Source of the DNA: a bacterium
Lineage (GTDB): Bacteria > Zhuqueibacterota > Zhuqueibacteria > Residuimicrobiales > Residuimicrobiaceae
Direction of reading: 5' to 3'
NCBI GenBank assembly: GCA_029565685.1
Contig: JAKQNR010000017.1
Span: forward strand, 186,001 to 250,000
DNA length: 64,000 nucleotides
A program made the position numbers and the translations under genes. Shown piece after piece: positions 44,784 through 53,895 of this stretch (position 1 is its first letter; each line of letters opens with the position of its first letter). Under the pieces are notes generated by a model. That model did not search any database and was not told where the DNA came from. It saw nothing but the letters and a program-made list of their open reading frames with translations.

Positions 44784-45395
44784 CCGCGCAAACCGCAGTG
44801 CATCGGTTTGAATCCGCGGCGGGTGTGCCTTTTCAAACTCGTCGATCTTGATCTGATGTTTGAGCAGGTATCCCAACGCCTCGATCCCTTCCAGAAGGCA
44901 GAGCTTGTTAAACGAATCGACGGGGAAGGTACGGGATTCGCCGTCGGGCAGAAGCAACTGCTGGCTGGCGAGATCGATGGTCAGCTCCGCATCCGGCGGC
45001 AGCTGAAAGAGTTTGTGCAGGGTGGCGATGTCGACCGTCACCGGCAGCAGACCGTTCTTGAGGCTGTTGCTGCAAAAGATGTCGGCGAACCGGCTGCTGA
45101 TGACGGCGCGAAAGCCGAAATCCAGCAGAGCCCAGGGGGCGTGTTCGCGGCTGGAGCCGCAGCCAAAGTTGTCTCCCGCCACCAGAATTTTTGCTTTCCG
45201 GGCGTTCGGCTGATTGAGAACAAATTCAGTATTTGTCCGGCCCTGATCGTCGTAGCGCCAATCGTAAAACAGATTGGCGCCCAATCCCTTTTTATCGGTT
45301 ATTTTTAAAAAGCGGGCCGGCATGATCTGGTCGGTGTCGATATCATTGACCGGCAGAGTGATAAAGGGGCTGGTCAATCGCGTAAAGGGTTGCAT
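44769..45395 (-). CDS. leuD: 3-isopropylmalate dehydratase small subunit
   Basis: The 208-residue LeuD works with LeuC to isomerise 2-isopropylmalate to 3-isopropylmalate (leucine synthesis) and can also act on citramalate. Motifs: NDIDTDQIMPARFL and the swivelling-domain signature GDNFGCGSSREHAPWAL, then FADIFCSNSLKNGLLPV. The length fits the bacterial form. ATG at 45395 has GGAGAA 5 bases upstream. It is 97 bases downstream of leuC on the same strand. Confidence 0.96.
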   Translation of the reverse strand: MQPFTRLTSPFITLPVNDIDTDQIMPARFLKITDKKGLGANLFYDWRYDDQGRTNTEFVLNQPNARKAKILVAGDNFGCGSSREHAPWALLDFGFRAVISSRFADIFCSNSLKNGLLPVTVDIATLHKLFQLPPDAELTIDLASQQLLLPDGESRTFPVDSFNKLCLLEGIEALGYLLKHQIKIDEFEKAHPPRIQTDALRFARLKED

Positions 45396-45492
45396 GGTTT
45401 TCTCCGAAATTTAAATATCGCCTGCCGGTGAAGAGTTTTTCAGCGGCGCATGAATGATCAACCGCGAACCGGCGGCTGATGCAAAGGCTGGT

Positions 45493-46887
45493 TTACAGCA
45501 GCGTGCGCACATCGGTCACCACGCCGGTCACCGCTGCTGCGGCGGCTGTCCATGGGCTGGCCAGCAGGGTACGGCCGCCCTTTCCCTGACGGCCCTCAAA
45601 ATTGCGATTGCTTGTGCTGACGCAATATTGCCCGGGTTGCAGTTGATCGCCGTTCATGGCAATGCACATACTGCAGCCGGACTCCCGCCACTCGGCGCCT
45701 GCTTGGAGAAAAATCCTATCCAGGCCCTCTGCCTCAGCCTGCCGCTTAATCGCCTGAGATCCCGGTACGATCAGCGCCCGCACGCCTTGAGCCACCCGGC
45801 GTCCTTTCATAACCTGCGCGGCGCTGCGAAGGTCTGAAAGCCGTCCATTGGTGCAGCTGCCGATGAATACCACATCGATGGGATGCCCAAGCAATTTCTC
45901 CTTTGGTTTCAATCCCATATAGGCCAGCGCTTTGGTCAGGCTTTGCTTCTCATCCGCCAGGCCGCTGTCAGCAGGATCCGGGATCAGGCCGTCGATGGGC
46001 ATCGCCATGCCTGGATGAGTGCCGAAGGTGATCATGGGCGCCAGCTCTGCGGCATGGAGCGTGACCTGCCGGTCGAAAACGGCGTCCGGGTCAGAGGGCA
46101 ACCGCTGCCATTCCAGCAGCGCTTTTTCCCATTCCTTCCCCTTAGGGGCAAAGGGCTTATCCGCCAGGTACTGAAAGGTCGTATGGTCCGGCGATATCAT
46201 GCCGGCGCGGGCGCCCGCCTCGATGCTCATGTTGCAGATTGTCATACGGCTTTCCATGCTCAGTGCGGATATTGTATCTCCAGCGTACTCGAGCACGTGG
46301 CCGGTGGCGCCGCCGACGCCGATGCGGCTGATCAGGGTCAAAATGATATCCTTGGCGCTGACCCCTTTTCCCAGAGAGCCGTCGATCTCCACCTTCATGG
46401 TTTTGGCTTTGGTCTGTAACAACGTTTGGGTGGCGAGAACATGCTCCACTTCACTGGTGCCGATGCCAAAGGCCAGTGCTCCGAACGCACCGTGCGTGGC
46501 GGTATGGCTGTCGCCGCAGACGATGGTCATGCCTGGCTGAGTGAATCCCAGTTCCGGACCGATGACATGGACGACGCCGCGGCGGTCCGCATGCAGAGGA
46601 ACGCCGAACTCTTGAACATTGCGCTCCAGCTGTTCGATCTGTTTGGCCGCCTGAGCATCGGCGATAGGCCGGTCTGGATCCGTCGTGGGAATCGAATGAT
46701 CGATGGTGGCGAGGGTTTGCATCGGTCTGCGCACGGTCAGGCCCTTTTCCCGCAAGCCCTGAAACGCCTGCGGCGAAGTGACTTCATGGATCAGCTGGAA
46801 ATCGATATAGAGTATGTCGGGTCCGCCTGGCTCGCTGTGTACGACGTGGCGGTCCCAGATTTTTTCAAATAGCGTTTGCGGTTTCAT
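45493..46887 (-). CDS. leuC: 3-isopropylmalate dehydratase large subunit
   Basis: The 464-residue aconitase-family subunit binds the 4Fe-4S cluster. Seen: [10 protein letters not shown] at the start, [22 protein letters not shown], the cluster Cys in [14 protein letters not shown] and in the CSMC segment near residue 400, and [20 protein letters not shown]. It partners LeuD in the leucine branch and, with citramalate from CimA, in isoleucine synthesis. It lies between ilvD and leuD in one minus-strand unit. Confidence 0.97.
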   Translation of the reverse strand: MKPQTLFEKIWDRHVVHSEPGGPDILYIDFQLIHEVTSPQAFQGLREKGLTVRRPMQTLATIDHSIPTTDPDRPIADAQAAKQIEQLERNVQEFGVPLHADRRGVVHVIGPELGFTQPGMTIVCGDSHTATHGAFGALAFGIGTSEVEHVLATQTLLQTKAKTMKVEIDGSLGKGVSAKDIILTLISRIGVGGATGHVLEYAGDTISALSMESRMTICNMSIEAGARAGMISPDHTTFQYLADKPFAPKGKEWEKALLEWQRLPSDPDAVFDRQVTLHAAELAPMITFGTHPGMAMPIDGLIPDPADSGLADEKQSLTKALAYMGLKPKEKLLGHPIDVVFIGSCTNGRLSDLRSAAQVMKGRRVAQGVRALIVPGSQAIKRQAEAEGLDRIFLQAGAEWRESGCSMCIAMNGDQLQPGQYCVSTSNRNFEGRQGKGGRTLLASPWTAAAAAVTGVVTDVRTLL

Positions 46888-46976
46888 GGATTTGCCCTAA
46901 CAGATGATACATTTTTTTTATGGCAGATGCGCCGACTCGAATGCAGCTGCAGGCAAAAACGCCGTTGCTTTCACGG

Positions 46977-48644
46977 CTACTGCAGCACTGCGCCGCTGTT
47001 GGCCGAGGTCACCATGCGTATATAGCGCCCCAGCCAGCCGGTTTTTATTTTTGCTTCAAAGTCAGGCAGACTCTGCAGCCGTCGTTGGATCTCCTCCTGC
47101 GCAAGCCGTACATTCAGCGTGCGCTGGTGCAGATCGATGTCGATGATGTCGCCATTCTGCAGGGCGGCGATGGGACCATGCGCCGCGGCCTCTGGACTGA
47201 CATGGCCGATGCAGGCGCCGCGCGTGCCGCCGGAGAATCTTCCGTCGGTGATCAGCGCCACTGAACCGCCCAGGCCCATACCCATGATCGCGGAGGTGGG
47301 AGAAAGCATCTCAGGCATGCCCGGTCCCCCTTTAGGTCCCTCATAGCGGATCACAACCACTTCCCCGGCTTTGATGCGGTTGTCAGCGATCGCATCCAGG
47401 CACTGGTCCTGGCTGTCGAACACATGCGCTGGACCGGAAAATTTCCACATATGAGCTGCCACAGCGCCGGTTTTTATAACCGCGCCGTCCGGCGCCAAAT
47501 TGCCGAACAGCAGCGCCAGCCCGCCGGTCTGGGCAAAGGGGTTGTCGATACTACGGATCACCTCGTGGTCGCGAATGACCGCCTCTTTGATGGACTCGCC
47601 GAGGGTGCCGCCGGTCACTGTCTGCTGATCCAGATAAAGCAGACCCGGGATTTTGGCCAATTCGTTGAGGATGGCGGGGATGCCGCCGCTGCGATCCACA
47701 TCCTCGATGTGCACGGTGCGCAGAGCGGGTGAGACTTTGCATAGATACGGTACTCGATCCGCCAGTCCGTTCAAGCTTTTCAAGTCAATGACTACGCCCG
47801 CCTCCTGAGCCACAGCCAGCGTGTGCAGGATGGTGTTGGTGGAGCCGCCCATGGCCAGATCGAGAATCAGAGCGTTGGTAAAGCTCTTGCTCGTCATGAT
47901 GTCGCGCGGCTTGATGTTTTTTTGCACCAGGTTCATGATGGTCCGGCCGGCCGCGGCGATCAGCTGATCGCGTTTGGGATCGATCGCCAGGATAGTGCCG
48001 TTGCCGGGCAGAGCCATGCCCAGGGCTTCCATCAGGCAGTTCATGCTGTTAGCGGTGAACATGCCAGCGCAGCTGCCGCATCCAGGACAGCCGTTTTTCT
48101 CCAGTTCCTCCAGTTCGGCGTCGCTTAACTTGCCGGACTGGCGGCTGCCCACGCCCTCAAAGACGGTGATCAAATCGATCTTTTCACCGTTCGCTTTACG
48201 GCCTGCGGCCATGGGGCCTCCGGAAAGAAAGAGCGTAGGGATGTTCAGCCGCGCCGCAGCCATCAGCATGCCGGGGACGATTTTATCGCAGTTGGGGATG
48301 CAAACCATTCCGTCGAGGCAATGAGCGGCGGCTACGGTTTCGACCGAATCGGCGATCAGTTCGCGGGAGGGCAGGCTGTAGCGCATGCCGACATGGCCCA
48401 TGGCGATGCCGTCGTCCACACCGATAGTGTTGAATTCAAAGGGCACGCCTCCGGCCTCCCGAATCGCCTGCTTTACCTTATGGCCGACTTCCTGCAAATG
48501 AACGTGTCCTGGAATCAGATCGATATAAGAGTTGCAAACGCCGATGAATGGTTTGGCGAAATCTTCTTCCTTCACGCCGGTGGCGCGTAACAGGCTGCGG
48601 TGAGGGGCGCGTTCAATGCCTTTTTTAATCGAGTCTGATAACAT
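46977..48644 (-). CDS. ilvD: dihydroxy-acid dehydratase
   Basis: The 555-residue IlvD makes 2-oxo acids for valine, leucine and isoleucine. Seen: [21 protein letters not shown], an early [11 protein letters not shown], the iron-sulfur Cys in [21 protein letters not shown], the [13 protein letters not shown] segment, and [19 protein letters not shown] near the end. Length is as expected. The upstream region carries a promoter and a small Leu/Val-rich ORF (listed separately), suggesting attenuation. ATG at 48644 has AGGAT upstream. First gene of the ilvD-leuC-leuD unit. Confidence 0.97.
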   Translation of the reverse strand: MLSDSIKKGIERAPHRSLLRATGVKEEDFAKPFIGVCNSYIDLIPGHVHLQEVGHKVKQAIREAGGVPFEFNTIGVDDGIAMGHVGMRYSLPSRELIADSVETVAAAHCLDGMVCIPNCDKIVPGMLMAAARLNIPTLFLSGGPMAAGRKANGEKIDLITVFEGVGSRQSGKLSDAELEELEKNGCPGCGSCAGMFTANSMNCLMEALGMALPGNGTILAIDPKRDQLIAAAGRTIMNLVQKNIKPRDIMTSKSFTNALILDLAMGGSTNTILHTLAVAQEAGVVIDLKSLNGLADRVPYLCKVSPALRTVHIEDVDRSGGIPAILNELAKIPGLLYLDQQTVTGGTLGESIKEAVIRDHEVIRSIDNPFAQTGGLALLFGNLAPDGAVIKTGAVAAHMWKFSGPAHVFDSQDQCLDAIADNRIKAGEVVVIRYEGPKGGPGMPEMLSPTSAIMGMGLGGSVALITDGRFSGGTRGACIGHVSPEAAAHGPIAALQNGDIIDIDLHQRTLNVRLAQEEIQRRLQSLPDFEAKIKTGWLGRYIRMVTSANSGAVLQ

Positions 48645-48699
48645 GGCTTTATCCTGTTTTAAAAATAATGGGTGAATAATAAAGTGCGATGGGGTGGTT

Positions 48700-48789
48700 T
48701 TAGTAAATAGGACCGCGCCGACGCAGCTGCTGCGGAGAGCAGTGGAGGGGTAGGAGTAAAACGGTTGTGGCGCTGATGCTGCGGTTCAT
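48700..48789 (-). CDS. candidate leader peptide upstream of ilvD
   Basis: This 29-codon ORF begins 38 bases after the predicted transcription start and ends 55 bases before ilvD. It contains the run TVLLLPL (GTT TTA CTC CTA CCC CTC), with two earlier Ile/Ser residues. GGA lies 7 bases before ATG. Leader peptides of Leu/Val-controlled operons look like this, but no clear terminator hairpin was found between its stop and ilvD, so attenuation is only a possibility. Confidence 0.4.
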   Translation of the reverse strand: MNRSISATTVLLLPLHCSPQQLRRRGPIY

Positions 48790-48833
48790 GATTTTCCGTT
48801 AAAGGTTTTTCCACCAGAATATAGATAAGTTTA

Positions 48834-48861
48834 AATATAATGAAAAAAAGGTCGAAAACAA
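48834..48861 (-). promoter_or_regulatory. candidate sigma-70 promoter of ilvD-leuC-leuD
   Basis: On the minus strand a -35 box TTGTTT (48861-48856), 16-base spacer and -10 box TATATT (48839-48834). The expected start at about 48827 leaves a leader of some 180 bases containing the small ORF. Confidence 0.4.
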
Positions 48862-48919
48862 GCTTTTTTCATGCTGTGCAGCCGTACGATGGATTGGAAG
48901 AGAAAGCGGACAGGCTGGT

Positions 48920-50167
48920 CTATTCGAGCCGCAGCCGGTAGAACTGCGCCCGATGGTCAGAGACCGACAGCGGCAGCACCTCAGCGGAGGTCACGTGGAT
49001 GTCCGGTGAGACAAAGATATGATCGATGCGTAAAAAATCAATGGCGAAACGGGTTAAAAGGGGGGGGAGGCTTCTGATCAGGCTGTAATGCCCGTAGGTG
49101 GCGCCCACGCCCCAACCTGCCTCGCGAAAGCCGTTTTTCAAAGTGCGTTCAAAGAGCTCATAGACGCGGCTGCCCGGCGTGTCGTTGAAATCGCCGGCGA
49201 GAATAACCCGCCCTTGAATCTTTTGCACGCGCTCTGCCAGTCGTTCGGCTTCACGGTTGCGGCGCTGATAGGTCGTTCTCGTGTCATGAATAAAGCTCGC
49301 CAAGGAGCGTTGGCCGGCGATCAATTCGATAAAGGCGTGACCACTGGGAAACAGATGGCAGTTGAGCAGGTGGATTTTTTCCCCCTTGATCTCAATCACC
49401 GCCTGGTTCAAATTAAAGTGGCCTTTCGAGTATTCGGTGCCGATGTCGATGTTCTGGCGGCTGAGAAAGCGGAATTTGGACAGGATAGCGCCGCCGTTAT
49501 AATTTTCCCGCGCGTCCGCCCAGATCTGATGCGGATGGCTGGTTGAGAAACGGCGGGTGAACAGCAGACGGTCCTGCCTGGATATCTCTTGAATGAACAC
49601 CAGATCCGGTTGCAGCCGATCGATGAGATCCAGCACTTGCTGTCGCTCCTCGAATCGGTGGTTGATGCGGATATTGTAATCCAGCACCGACACCGTGTCC
49701 TGTGGATTGCCGCCGAGTTTGGGGATGAGCTGCTGACGATAGTGCAGGACCAGTCCAGCCAAGGCCAGGGTGAAGAAGAGAACATTTGCCCGCACCCTGG
49801 GATTTTTTCTCAGCTGCAGACAGAACACGGCGAAATAGAGCGTCAACAGGAAGAACAGGATGCGGAAATAGTTCAACAGGTTCAACGCCGCCCAGCCGGT
49901 CACTGCCAGGAGCGCGATCGCCGAAAGCAGCCGATGTGCGGTCCGCCCGGTCCAGCGGCAAAGATGAAAATAGAGGTAGCCGGGTAAGGCCAGAGCAGGC
50001 GGAATCCACAGGGTGTCCTGCAGCAGGCCGGCGATCATCTGGGTGACCTGATGATCCGGAACAAACAAGTCCTGGACATGGCCCCAGACCCAAGCCTCGA
50101 TGAAAAGGAGGGTCAGCCAGCCAAAAAATAATAGAGAAGTGATCGCCTTGCGCAAATGGCCGCCCAT
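48920..50167 (-). CDS. membrane-anchored endonuclease/exonuclease/phosphatase (EEP) family protein
   Basis: The 415-residue protein has four or five hydrophobic helices in the first 150 residues, then an EEP (DNase I-like) domain. The latter has VSVLDYNIRIN, LVFIQEISRQDR (metal Glu), LLNCHLFPSG, ILAGDFNDTPGS, then RIDHIFVSPDIH and SDHRAQFYRL. Family members cut phosphodiesters in nucleic acids, lipids or inositol phosphates; the substrate here is unknown. The catalytic domain probably faces outward (inference from the helix arrangement). Its promoter must lie in the 50168-50303 region, divergent from ilvB. It sits on the same strand upstream of ilvD but is separated by the ilvD promoter. Confidence 0.85.
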   Translation of the reverse strand: MGGHLRKAITSLLFFGWLTLLFIEAWVWGHVQDLFVPDHQVTQMIAGLLQDTLWIPPALALPGYLYFHLCRWTGRTAHRLLSAIALLAVTGWAALNLLNYFRILFFLLTLYFAVFCLQLRKNPRVRANVLFFTLALAGLVLHYRQQLIPKLGGNPQDTVSVLDYNIRINHRFEERQQVLDLIDRLQPDLVFIQEISRQDRLLFTRRFSTSHPHQIWADARENYNGGAILSKFRFLSRQNIDIGTEYSKGHFNLNQAVIEIKGEKIHLLNCHLFPSGHAFIELIAGQRSLASFIHDTRTTYQRRNREAERLAERVQKIQGRVILAGDFNDTPGSRVYELFERTLKNGFREAGWGVGATYGHYSLIRSLPPLLTRFAIDFLRIDHIFVSPDIHVTSAEVLPLSVSDHRAQFYRLRLE

Positions 50168-50237
50168 TCGAATTTGTCAGGAGTCTTTTGAAAAAATGTA
50201 CCATTTTATCGAGAGATAAGAAAGTGTTATTTTTCTA

Positions 50238-50265
50238 TTGACATTATGATTTTTTAGTGTATATT
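50238..50265 (+). promoter_or_regulatory. sigma-70 promoter of the ilvB operon
   Basis: -35 box TTGACA (50238-50243, perfect) and -10 box TATATT (50260-50265), 16-base spacer. The region is AT-rich. The expected start at about 50272 lies 32 bases before the leader peptide ORF and 350 bases before ilvB. Confidence 0.7.
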
Positions 50266-50303
50266 TAGCTATAGATTGGCAGATAATTTTCTTTAACAGG
50301 ACG

Positions 50304-50471
50304 ATGGACGCAAACTCCTACATATCTTCTTTACCGCACGTTGCCCGGGCTCCCCGGCTGCATGGCGTCGGTGTCCATCTCCGAAGGGAACTGGTTTCCA
50401 TTCGAATCCGTGTGCGTCTCCTGTGCCTGCCTCTTATTCTTATTAGCCTCTTGCATCTGATTCTTTTCTGA
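50304..50471 (+). CDS. ilv leader peptide (branched-chain attenuation)
   Basis: This 55-codon ORF starts 32 bases after the predicted start site with AGGA just upstream of the ATG. Its last 24 residues are dominated by Ile, Leu and Val (RLLCLPLILISLLHLILF at the end), and the stop TGA is at 50469-50471. Position, size and composition match the control peptides of ribosome-mediated attenuation in ilv operons, in which stalling at Ile/Leu/Val codons under starvation changes leader RNA folding. The peptide itself is not expected to have a function. No similarity to the enterobacterial leader sequences is visible; only the design is shared. Confidence 0.75.
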   Translation: MDANSYISSLPHVARAPRLHGVGVHLRRELVSIRIRVRLLCLPLILISLLHLILF

Positions 50472-50572
50472 AAAAAGTGCAAGAGGACGCTCCCACACCC
50501 CTTAAAAAATTTCCCTAACGTACCAAACATCGACTTGACGTCTCTCTTGCACCCAAAGGGTTTGTATTTTTT
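50447..50572 (+). promoter_or_regulatory. attenuator RNA with mutually exclusive stems
   Basis: Region A CCTCTTGCA (50447-50455, inside the Leu codons of the leader peptide) pairs with region B TGCAAGAGG (50478-50486). Region B plus GACG (50477-50489) also pairs with region C CGTC-T-CTCTTGCAC (50539-50552), 13 pairs with one bulge. A and C therefore compete for B. After C come ACCCAAAGGGT (a weak hairpin) and a T-rich run (50561-50572). Which fold terminates cannot be decided by eye. Confidence 0.6.
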
Positions 50573-50621
50573 ATCATTCGCCGGACAGGCGTAGTGTTTC
50601 ACATAGCAAAGGAAAAAATCA

Positions 50622-52340
50622 ATGACCGGTGCACAAATGATCCTGCATGCCCTGGAGCGAGAGGGTGTGGCCGCCGTTTTCGGCTTTCCCGGCGGCGCGA
50701 TCATCGATGTTTTCGACAAGCTGTATGACTCTCCCGTTCCCTTTTACCTGACCCGCCATGAACAGGGGGCGGCGCATGCGGCGGATGGTTATGCCCGCGC
50801 CTCTGGTCAGGTGGGCGTCTGCATGGCTACCTCCGGGCCCGGGGCCACCAACCTGGTGACCGGCCTGGCAACGGCTTACATGGACTCCATCCCCCTGGTG
50901 GCCATCACCGGCCAGGTGGCCAGCCACCTGATCGGCAACGATGCCTTTCAGGAATCGGACATGCTCGGCATCAGCCGCTCCATCACCAAACACAATTATC
51001 TGGTCAAAGAGGTCGACGAGCTGGCTGGGATTTTAAAGGCCGCATTCTATATCGCCCGCACCGGCCGTCCGGGGCCGGTTTTGGTCGATGTGCCTAAAGA
51101 TATTCAACAAGCCAGCACAGAGTCGCTGTATCCTGAGGAGGTGTCGGTGCGGGGCTATCGGCCCACGGTCAAGGGGCACCCTCAGCAGATTCAGAAGGCC
51201 GCCTCGTTGATCTCCAAAGCGAACCGGCCGGTCATCTTTGCCGGCGGCGGAGTTATCTCCAGCGATGCGGCCGATGCGCTGGTCGCTCTGGCGCACAAGA
51301 TCCAAGCGCCGGTCACCACGTCGTTCATGGGGCTGGGCGCTTTCCCGGAGACCGATGCGCTGGCTTTAAAAATGCTCGGCATGCACGGCACCGCCTATGC
51401 GAACTATGCGATTCAGGAATCGGATTTGCTCATCGCCGTGGGCGTCCGTTTCGATGACCGGGTCACCGGCGATGTACGCAAGTTTGCGCCCAAAGCTCGG
51501 ATCATCCACATTGACATAGATCCCACCACTATCCATAAAAACGTCCAGGTGGAGGTGCCGGTGGTCGGCGATGTAAAATCGGTTTTGCTGGATCTGCTGG
51601 ATGAATTAAAGCCGAAGAACCATGACGCCTGGCTGCGCCAGATTAACGACTGGAAAGCGGCCCATCCGCTCGTCTATCGTCAAAACGGATCGATTTTGCC
51701 TCAGGTGGTCATCGAAACCATCGCCGAGATCACGGATCACGAGGCCATCATCGCCACCGAAGTGGGCCAGCACCAGATGTGGACGGCCCAGTTTTACAAT
51801 TTCAAAAAGCCGCGCCATTTTATCTCCTCCGGGGGGTTGGGCACCATGGGATTTGGTTTTCCGGCAGCTATCGGTGCGCAGGTCGCGCACCCGGACGCTA
51901 CGGTCATCGACATCGCGGGAGACGGCAGCATTCAGATGAACATCCAGGAGCTGGCGACCGTGGCCGCCTATCGTCTGCCGGTCAAGATCGTCATCCTCAA
52001 CAATCAATCGCTCGGCATGGTGCGACAATGGCAGGCTATTTTTTATCACCGGCGGTTTTCCAACACCTGTTTGCGCCGAAACATCGATTGCCCGACGCAT
52101 TGCGACGGCATGGAGAATTGCGGCATCGCCTATGTGCCCGATTACACCAAGCTGGCCGAGGCCTACGGCATCCCTGGTTATTTCGCCGACCGGCCTGAAC
52201 AGGTGCGGCCGACGCTGGAGAAAGCGCTGAAGACGCCGGGGCCTGCGGTGGTGGAATTCCGCATCGACAAGGAAGAAAACGTGTTTCCCATGGTACCGTC
52301 CGGAAAGGCTTTGGATCAAATGCTGCGAGGGATCGCCTAA
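50622..52340 (+). CDS. ilvB: acetolactate synthase, large (catalytic) subunit
   Basis: The 572-residue thiamine-diphosphate enzyme condenses two pyruvates (valine/leucine) or pyruvate with 2-oxobutyrate (isoleucine). Seen: catalytic Glu in RHEQGAAHAADGYAR, FAD-domain segments, GGLGTMGFGFPAAIGAQ and the TPP/Mg motif GDGSIQMNIQELAT to NNQSLGMVRQWQ. After RRFSN it carries an insert with four Cys (483, 490, 494, 500; pattern C-x6-C-x3-C-x5-C) before YVPDYTKLAEAYG. AAGGA before ATG at 50622 supports the start. First structural gene of the operon; the leader attenuator precedes it. ilvN follows with a TAATG overlap. Confidence 0.97.
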   Translation: MTGAQMILHALEREGVAAVFGFPGGAIIDVFDKLYDSPVPFYLTRHEQGAAHAADGYARASGQVGVCMATSGPGATNLVTGLATAYMDSIPLVAITGQVASHLIGNDAFQESDMLGISRSITKHNYLVKEVDELAGILKAAFYIARTGRPGPVLVDVPKDIQQASTESLYPEEVSVRGYRPTVKGHPQQIQKAASLISKANRPVIFAGGGVISSDAADALVALAHKIQAPVTTSFMGLGAFPETDALALKMLGMHGTAYANYAIQESDLLIAVGVRFDDRVTGDVRKFAPKARIIHIDIDPTTIHKNVQVEVPVVGDVKSVLLDLLDELKPKNHDAWLRQINDWKAAHPLVYRQNGSILPQVVIETIAEITDHEAIIATEVGQHQMWTAQFYNFKKPRHFISSGGLGTMGFGFPAAIGAQVAHPDATVIDIAGDGSIQMNIQELATVAAYRLPVKIVILNNQSLGMVRQWQAIFYHRRFSNTCLRRNIDCPTHCDGMENCGIAYVPDYTKLAEAYGIPGYFADRPEQVRPTLEKALKTPGPAVVEFRIDKEENVFPMVPSGKALDQMLRGIA

Positions 52341-52843
52341 TGCGACATATTATCAGTTTGGAAGTCGAAAATCAGAGCGGTGTTCTGGCGCGGATCGCCG
52401 GATTGTTCAGCGCCCGCGGGTTCAATATCGATTGTTTGAGCGCCGCCTGGTCTGAGGATGAGGACACCTCCAACATCACTCTGGTGGTTCGTGGGGACGA
52501 CAGTGTGATCGAGCAGATCATCAAACAGCTGAACAAGTTGATCGATATTATTCGCGTGACGGATGTAACGGAGAACGATTACGTCGGCCGCGCCATGGTG
52601 CTGCTCAAGATAAATTGTCCACCGACCCGGCGTCTGGAGGCCTCTTCGATCGCCAATATTTTTCGCGCCAAAGTAGTGGATATCAGCGCTAAATCCATGA
52701 TGCTGGAGCTGACCGGCCAGGAGGCCAAGATCGCTGCGTTTATCGAGACGTTGCGGCCTTTCGGCATCAAGGAGGTGGTGCGCAGCGCTACCATCGCCAT
52801 GGTGCGGGACTCTAATTTTAAGAACAACCATAACAGTAAATAG
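52340..52843 (+). CDS. ilvN: acetolactate synthase, small (regulatory) subunit
   Basis: The 167-residue subunit has an N-terminal ACT domain ([30 protein letters not shown], the valine-binding fold) and the ALS_ss C-terminal domain (RALVLLK-like [10 protein letters not shown], then [23 protein letters not shown] and [10 protein letters not shown]). It stabilises IlvB and gives valine feedback. Start ATG overlaps the last base of the ilvB stop. Also called ilvH in some genomes. Confidence 0.95.
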   Translation: MRHIISLEVENQSGVLARIAGLFSARGFNIDCLSAAWSEDEDTSNITLVVRGDDSVIEQIIKQLNKLIDIIRVTDVTENDYVGRAMVLLKINCPPTRRLEASSIANIFRAKVVDISAKSMMLELTGQEAKIAAFIETLRPFGIKEVVRSATIAMVRDSNFKNNHNSK

Positions 52844-52893
52844 TCCACGGCGGTCCGCCATGGGCCAGGTTAGAAAGAGATGAGGAGGCTGTA

Positions 52894-53883
52894 ATGAAAG
52901 TGTATTATGAACAAGACGCCGATCTTGCAGTGATCAAGGACAAAAAAGTGGCGGTGATCGGTTACGGCAGCCAGGGTCATGCCCATGCGCTGAACCTGAT
53001 TGAAAGCGGCGTGCAGGTGGTGGTAGGTCTGCATGCGGAGAGCGAACACCATGAGGTGGCGAAAAAAGACGGCGTCAAAGTATTGCCCACGTTTGACGCC
53101 TGCGCCTGGGCGGATCTGATCATGATCCTGGTTCCGGACCAGGTACAGGCGCAGATGTATGAGAAAGACGTCCGCCCCAATCTCAAGGCAGGAAAGGTTC
53201 TCGCATTCGCCCACGGCTTTAACATCCATTATCATCAGATTCAACCTCCGACCGATGTGGATGTGATAATGATCGCGCCCAAGAGTCCGGGCCATCTGGT
53301 GCGGCGCATGTACCGCGAAGGCCGTGGCGTGCCCAACCTGATCGCCATCTATCAGGATGCTTCGGGCAAAGCGCGCGAGATCGCGCTGGCCTATTCCAAG
53401 GCGCTCGGCGGCACCCGCGCCGGGGTTCTCGAAACCACGTTCAAGGAGGAGACCGAGACGGATCTGTTCGGCGAACAAGCGGTGCTGTGCGGCGGTGTGA
53501 CGGAGCTTATTCGGGCCGGCTTTCAGACTCTGGTCGACGCGGGTTATGCGCCCGAGATCGCCTATTTCGAATGTCTGCATGAGATGAAGCTGATCGTCGA
53601 TTTGATCTATGAGGGCGGGTTGTCGCGCATGTACTACTCGGTAAGCGATACGGCCGAGTTCGGAGGACTAACACGCGGTCCTATGGTGATCGGCGAGGAA
53701 AGCCGCAAGGCGATGAAAAAGATGCTGCAGGATATTCAGGATGGCTCCTTTGCCACAGAGTGGATCCTGGAGAACCGAGCGGGCGCGCCCCGTTTTCAAG
53801 CGCTGCGCAGTCAGATGCAGACCTCGCAGATCGAAACAGTCGGCGCTGCTCTGCGCGGCATGATGGCGTGGATAAAAAAGTAG
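52894..53883 (+). CDS. ilvC: ketol-acid reductoisomerase (class I)
   Basis: The 329-residue enzyme isomerises and reduces acetolactate. Seen: the N-terminal [35 protein letters not shown] (Rossmann fold), [20 protein letters not shown], the metal-binding [24 protein letters not shown] and the C-terminal [13 protein letters not shown]. The beta2-alphaB loop (residues 45-54) reads [10 protein letters not shown]. The usual Arg and the final Ser-Trp that bind the NADPH phosphate are replaced and acidic residues appear, so cofactor preference may differ. GAGGAGG before ATG. 50 bases after ilvN, 12 before leuA. Confidence 0.97.
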   Translation: MKVYYEQDADLAVIKDKKVAVIGYGSQGHAHALNLIESGVQVVVGLHAESEHHEVAKKDGVKVLPTFDACAWADLIMILVPDQVQAQMYEKDVRPNLKAGKVLAFAHGFNIHYHQIQPPTDVDVIMIAPKSPGHLVRRMYREGRGVPNLIAIYQDASGKAREIALAYSKALGGTRAGVLETTFKEETETDLFGEQAVLCGGVTELIRAGFQTLVDAGYAPEIAYFECLHEMKLIVDLIYEGGLSRMYYSVSDTAEFGGLTRGPMVIGEESRKAMKKMLQDIQDGSFATEWILENRAGAPRFQALRSQMQTSQIETVGAALRGMMAWIKK

Positions 53884-53895
53884 GAGGTCCGGATA

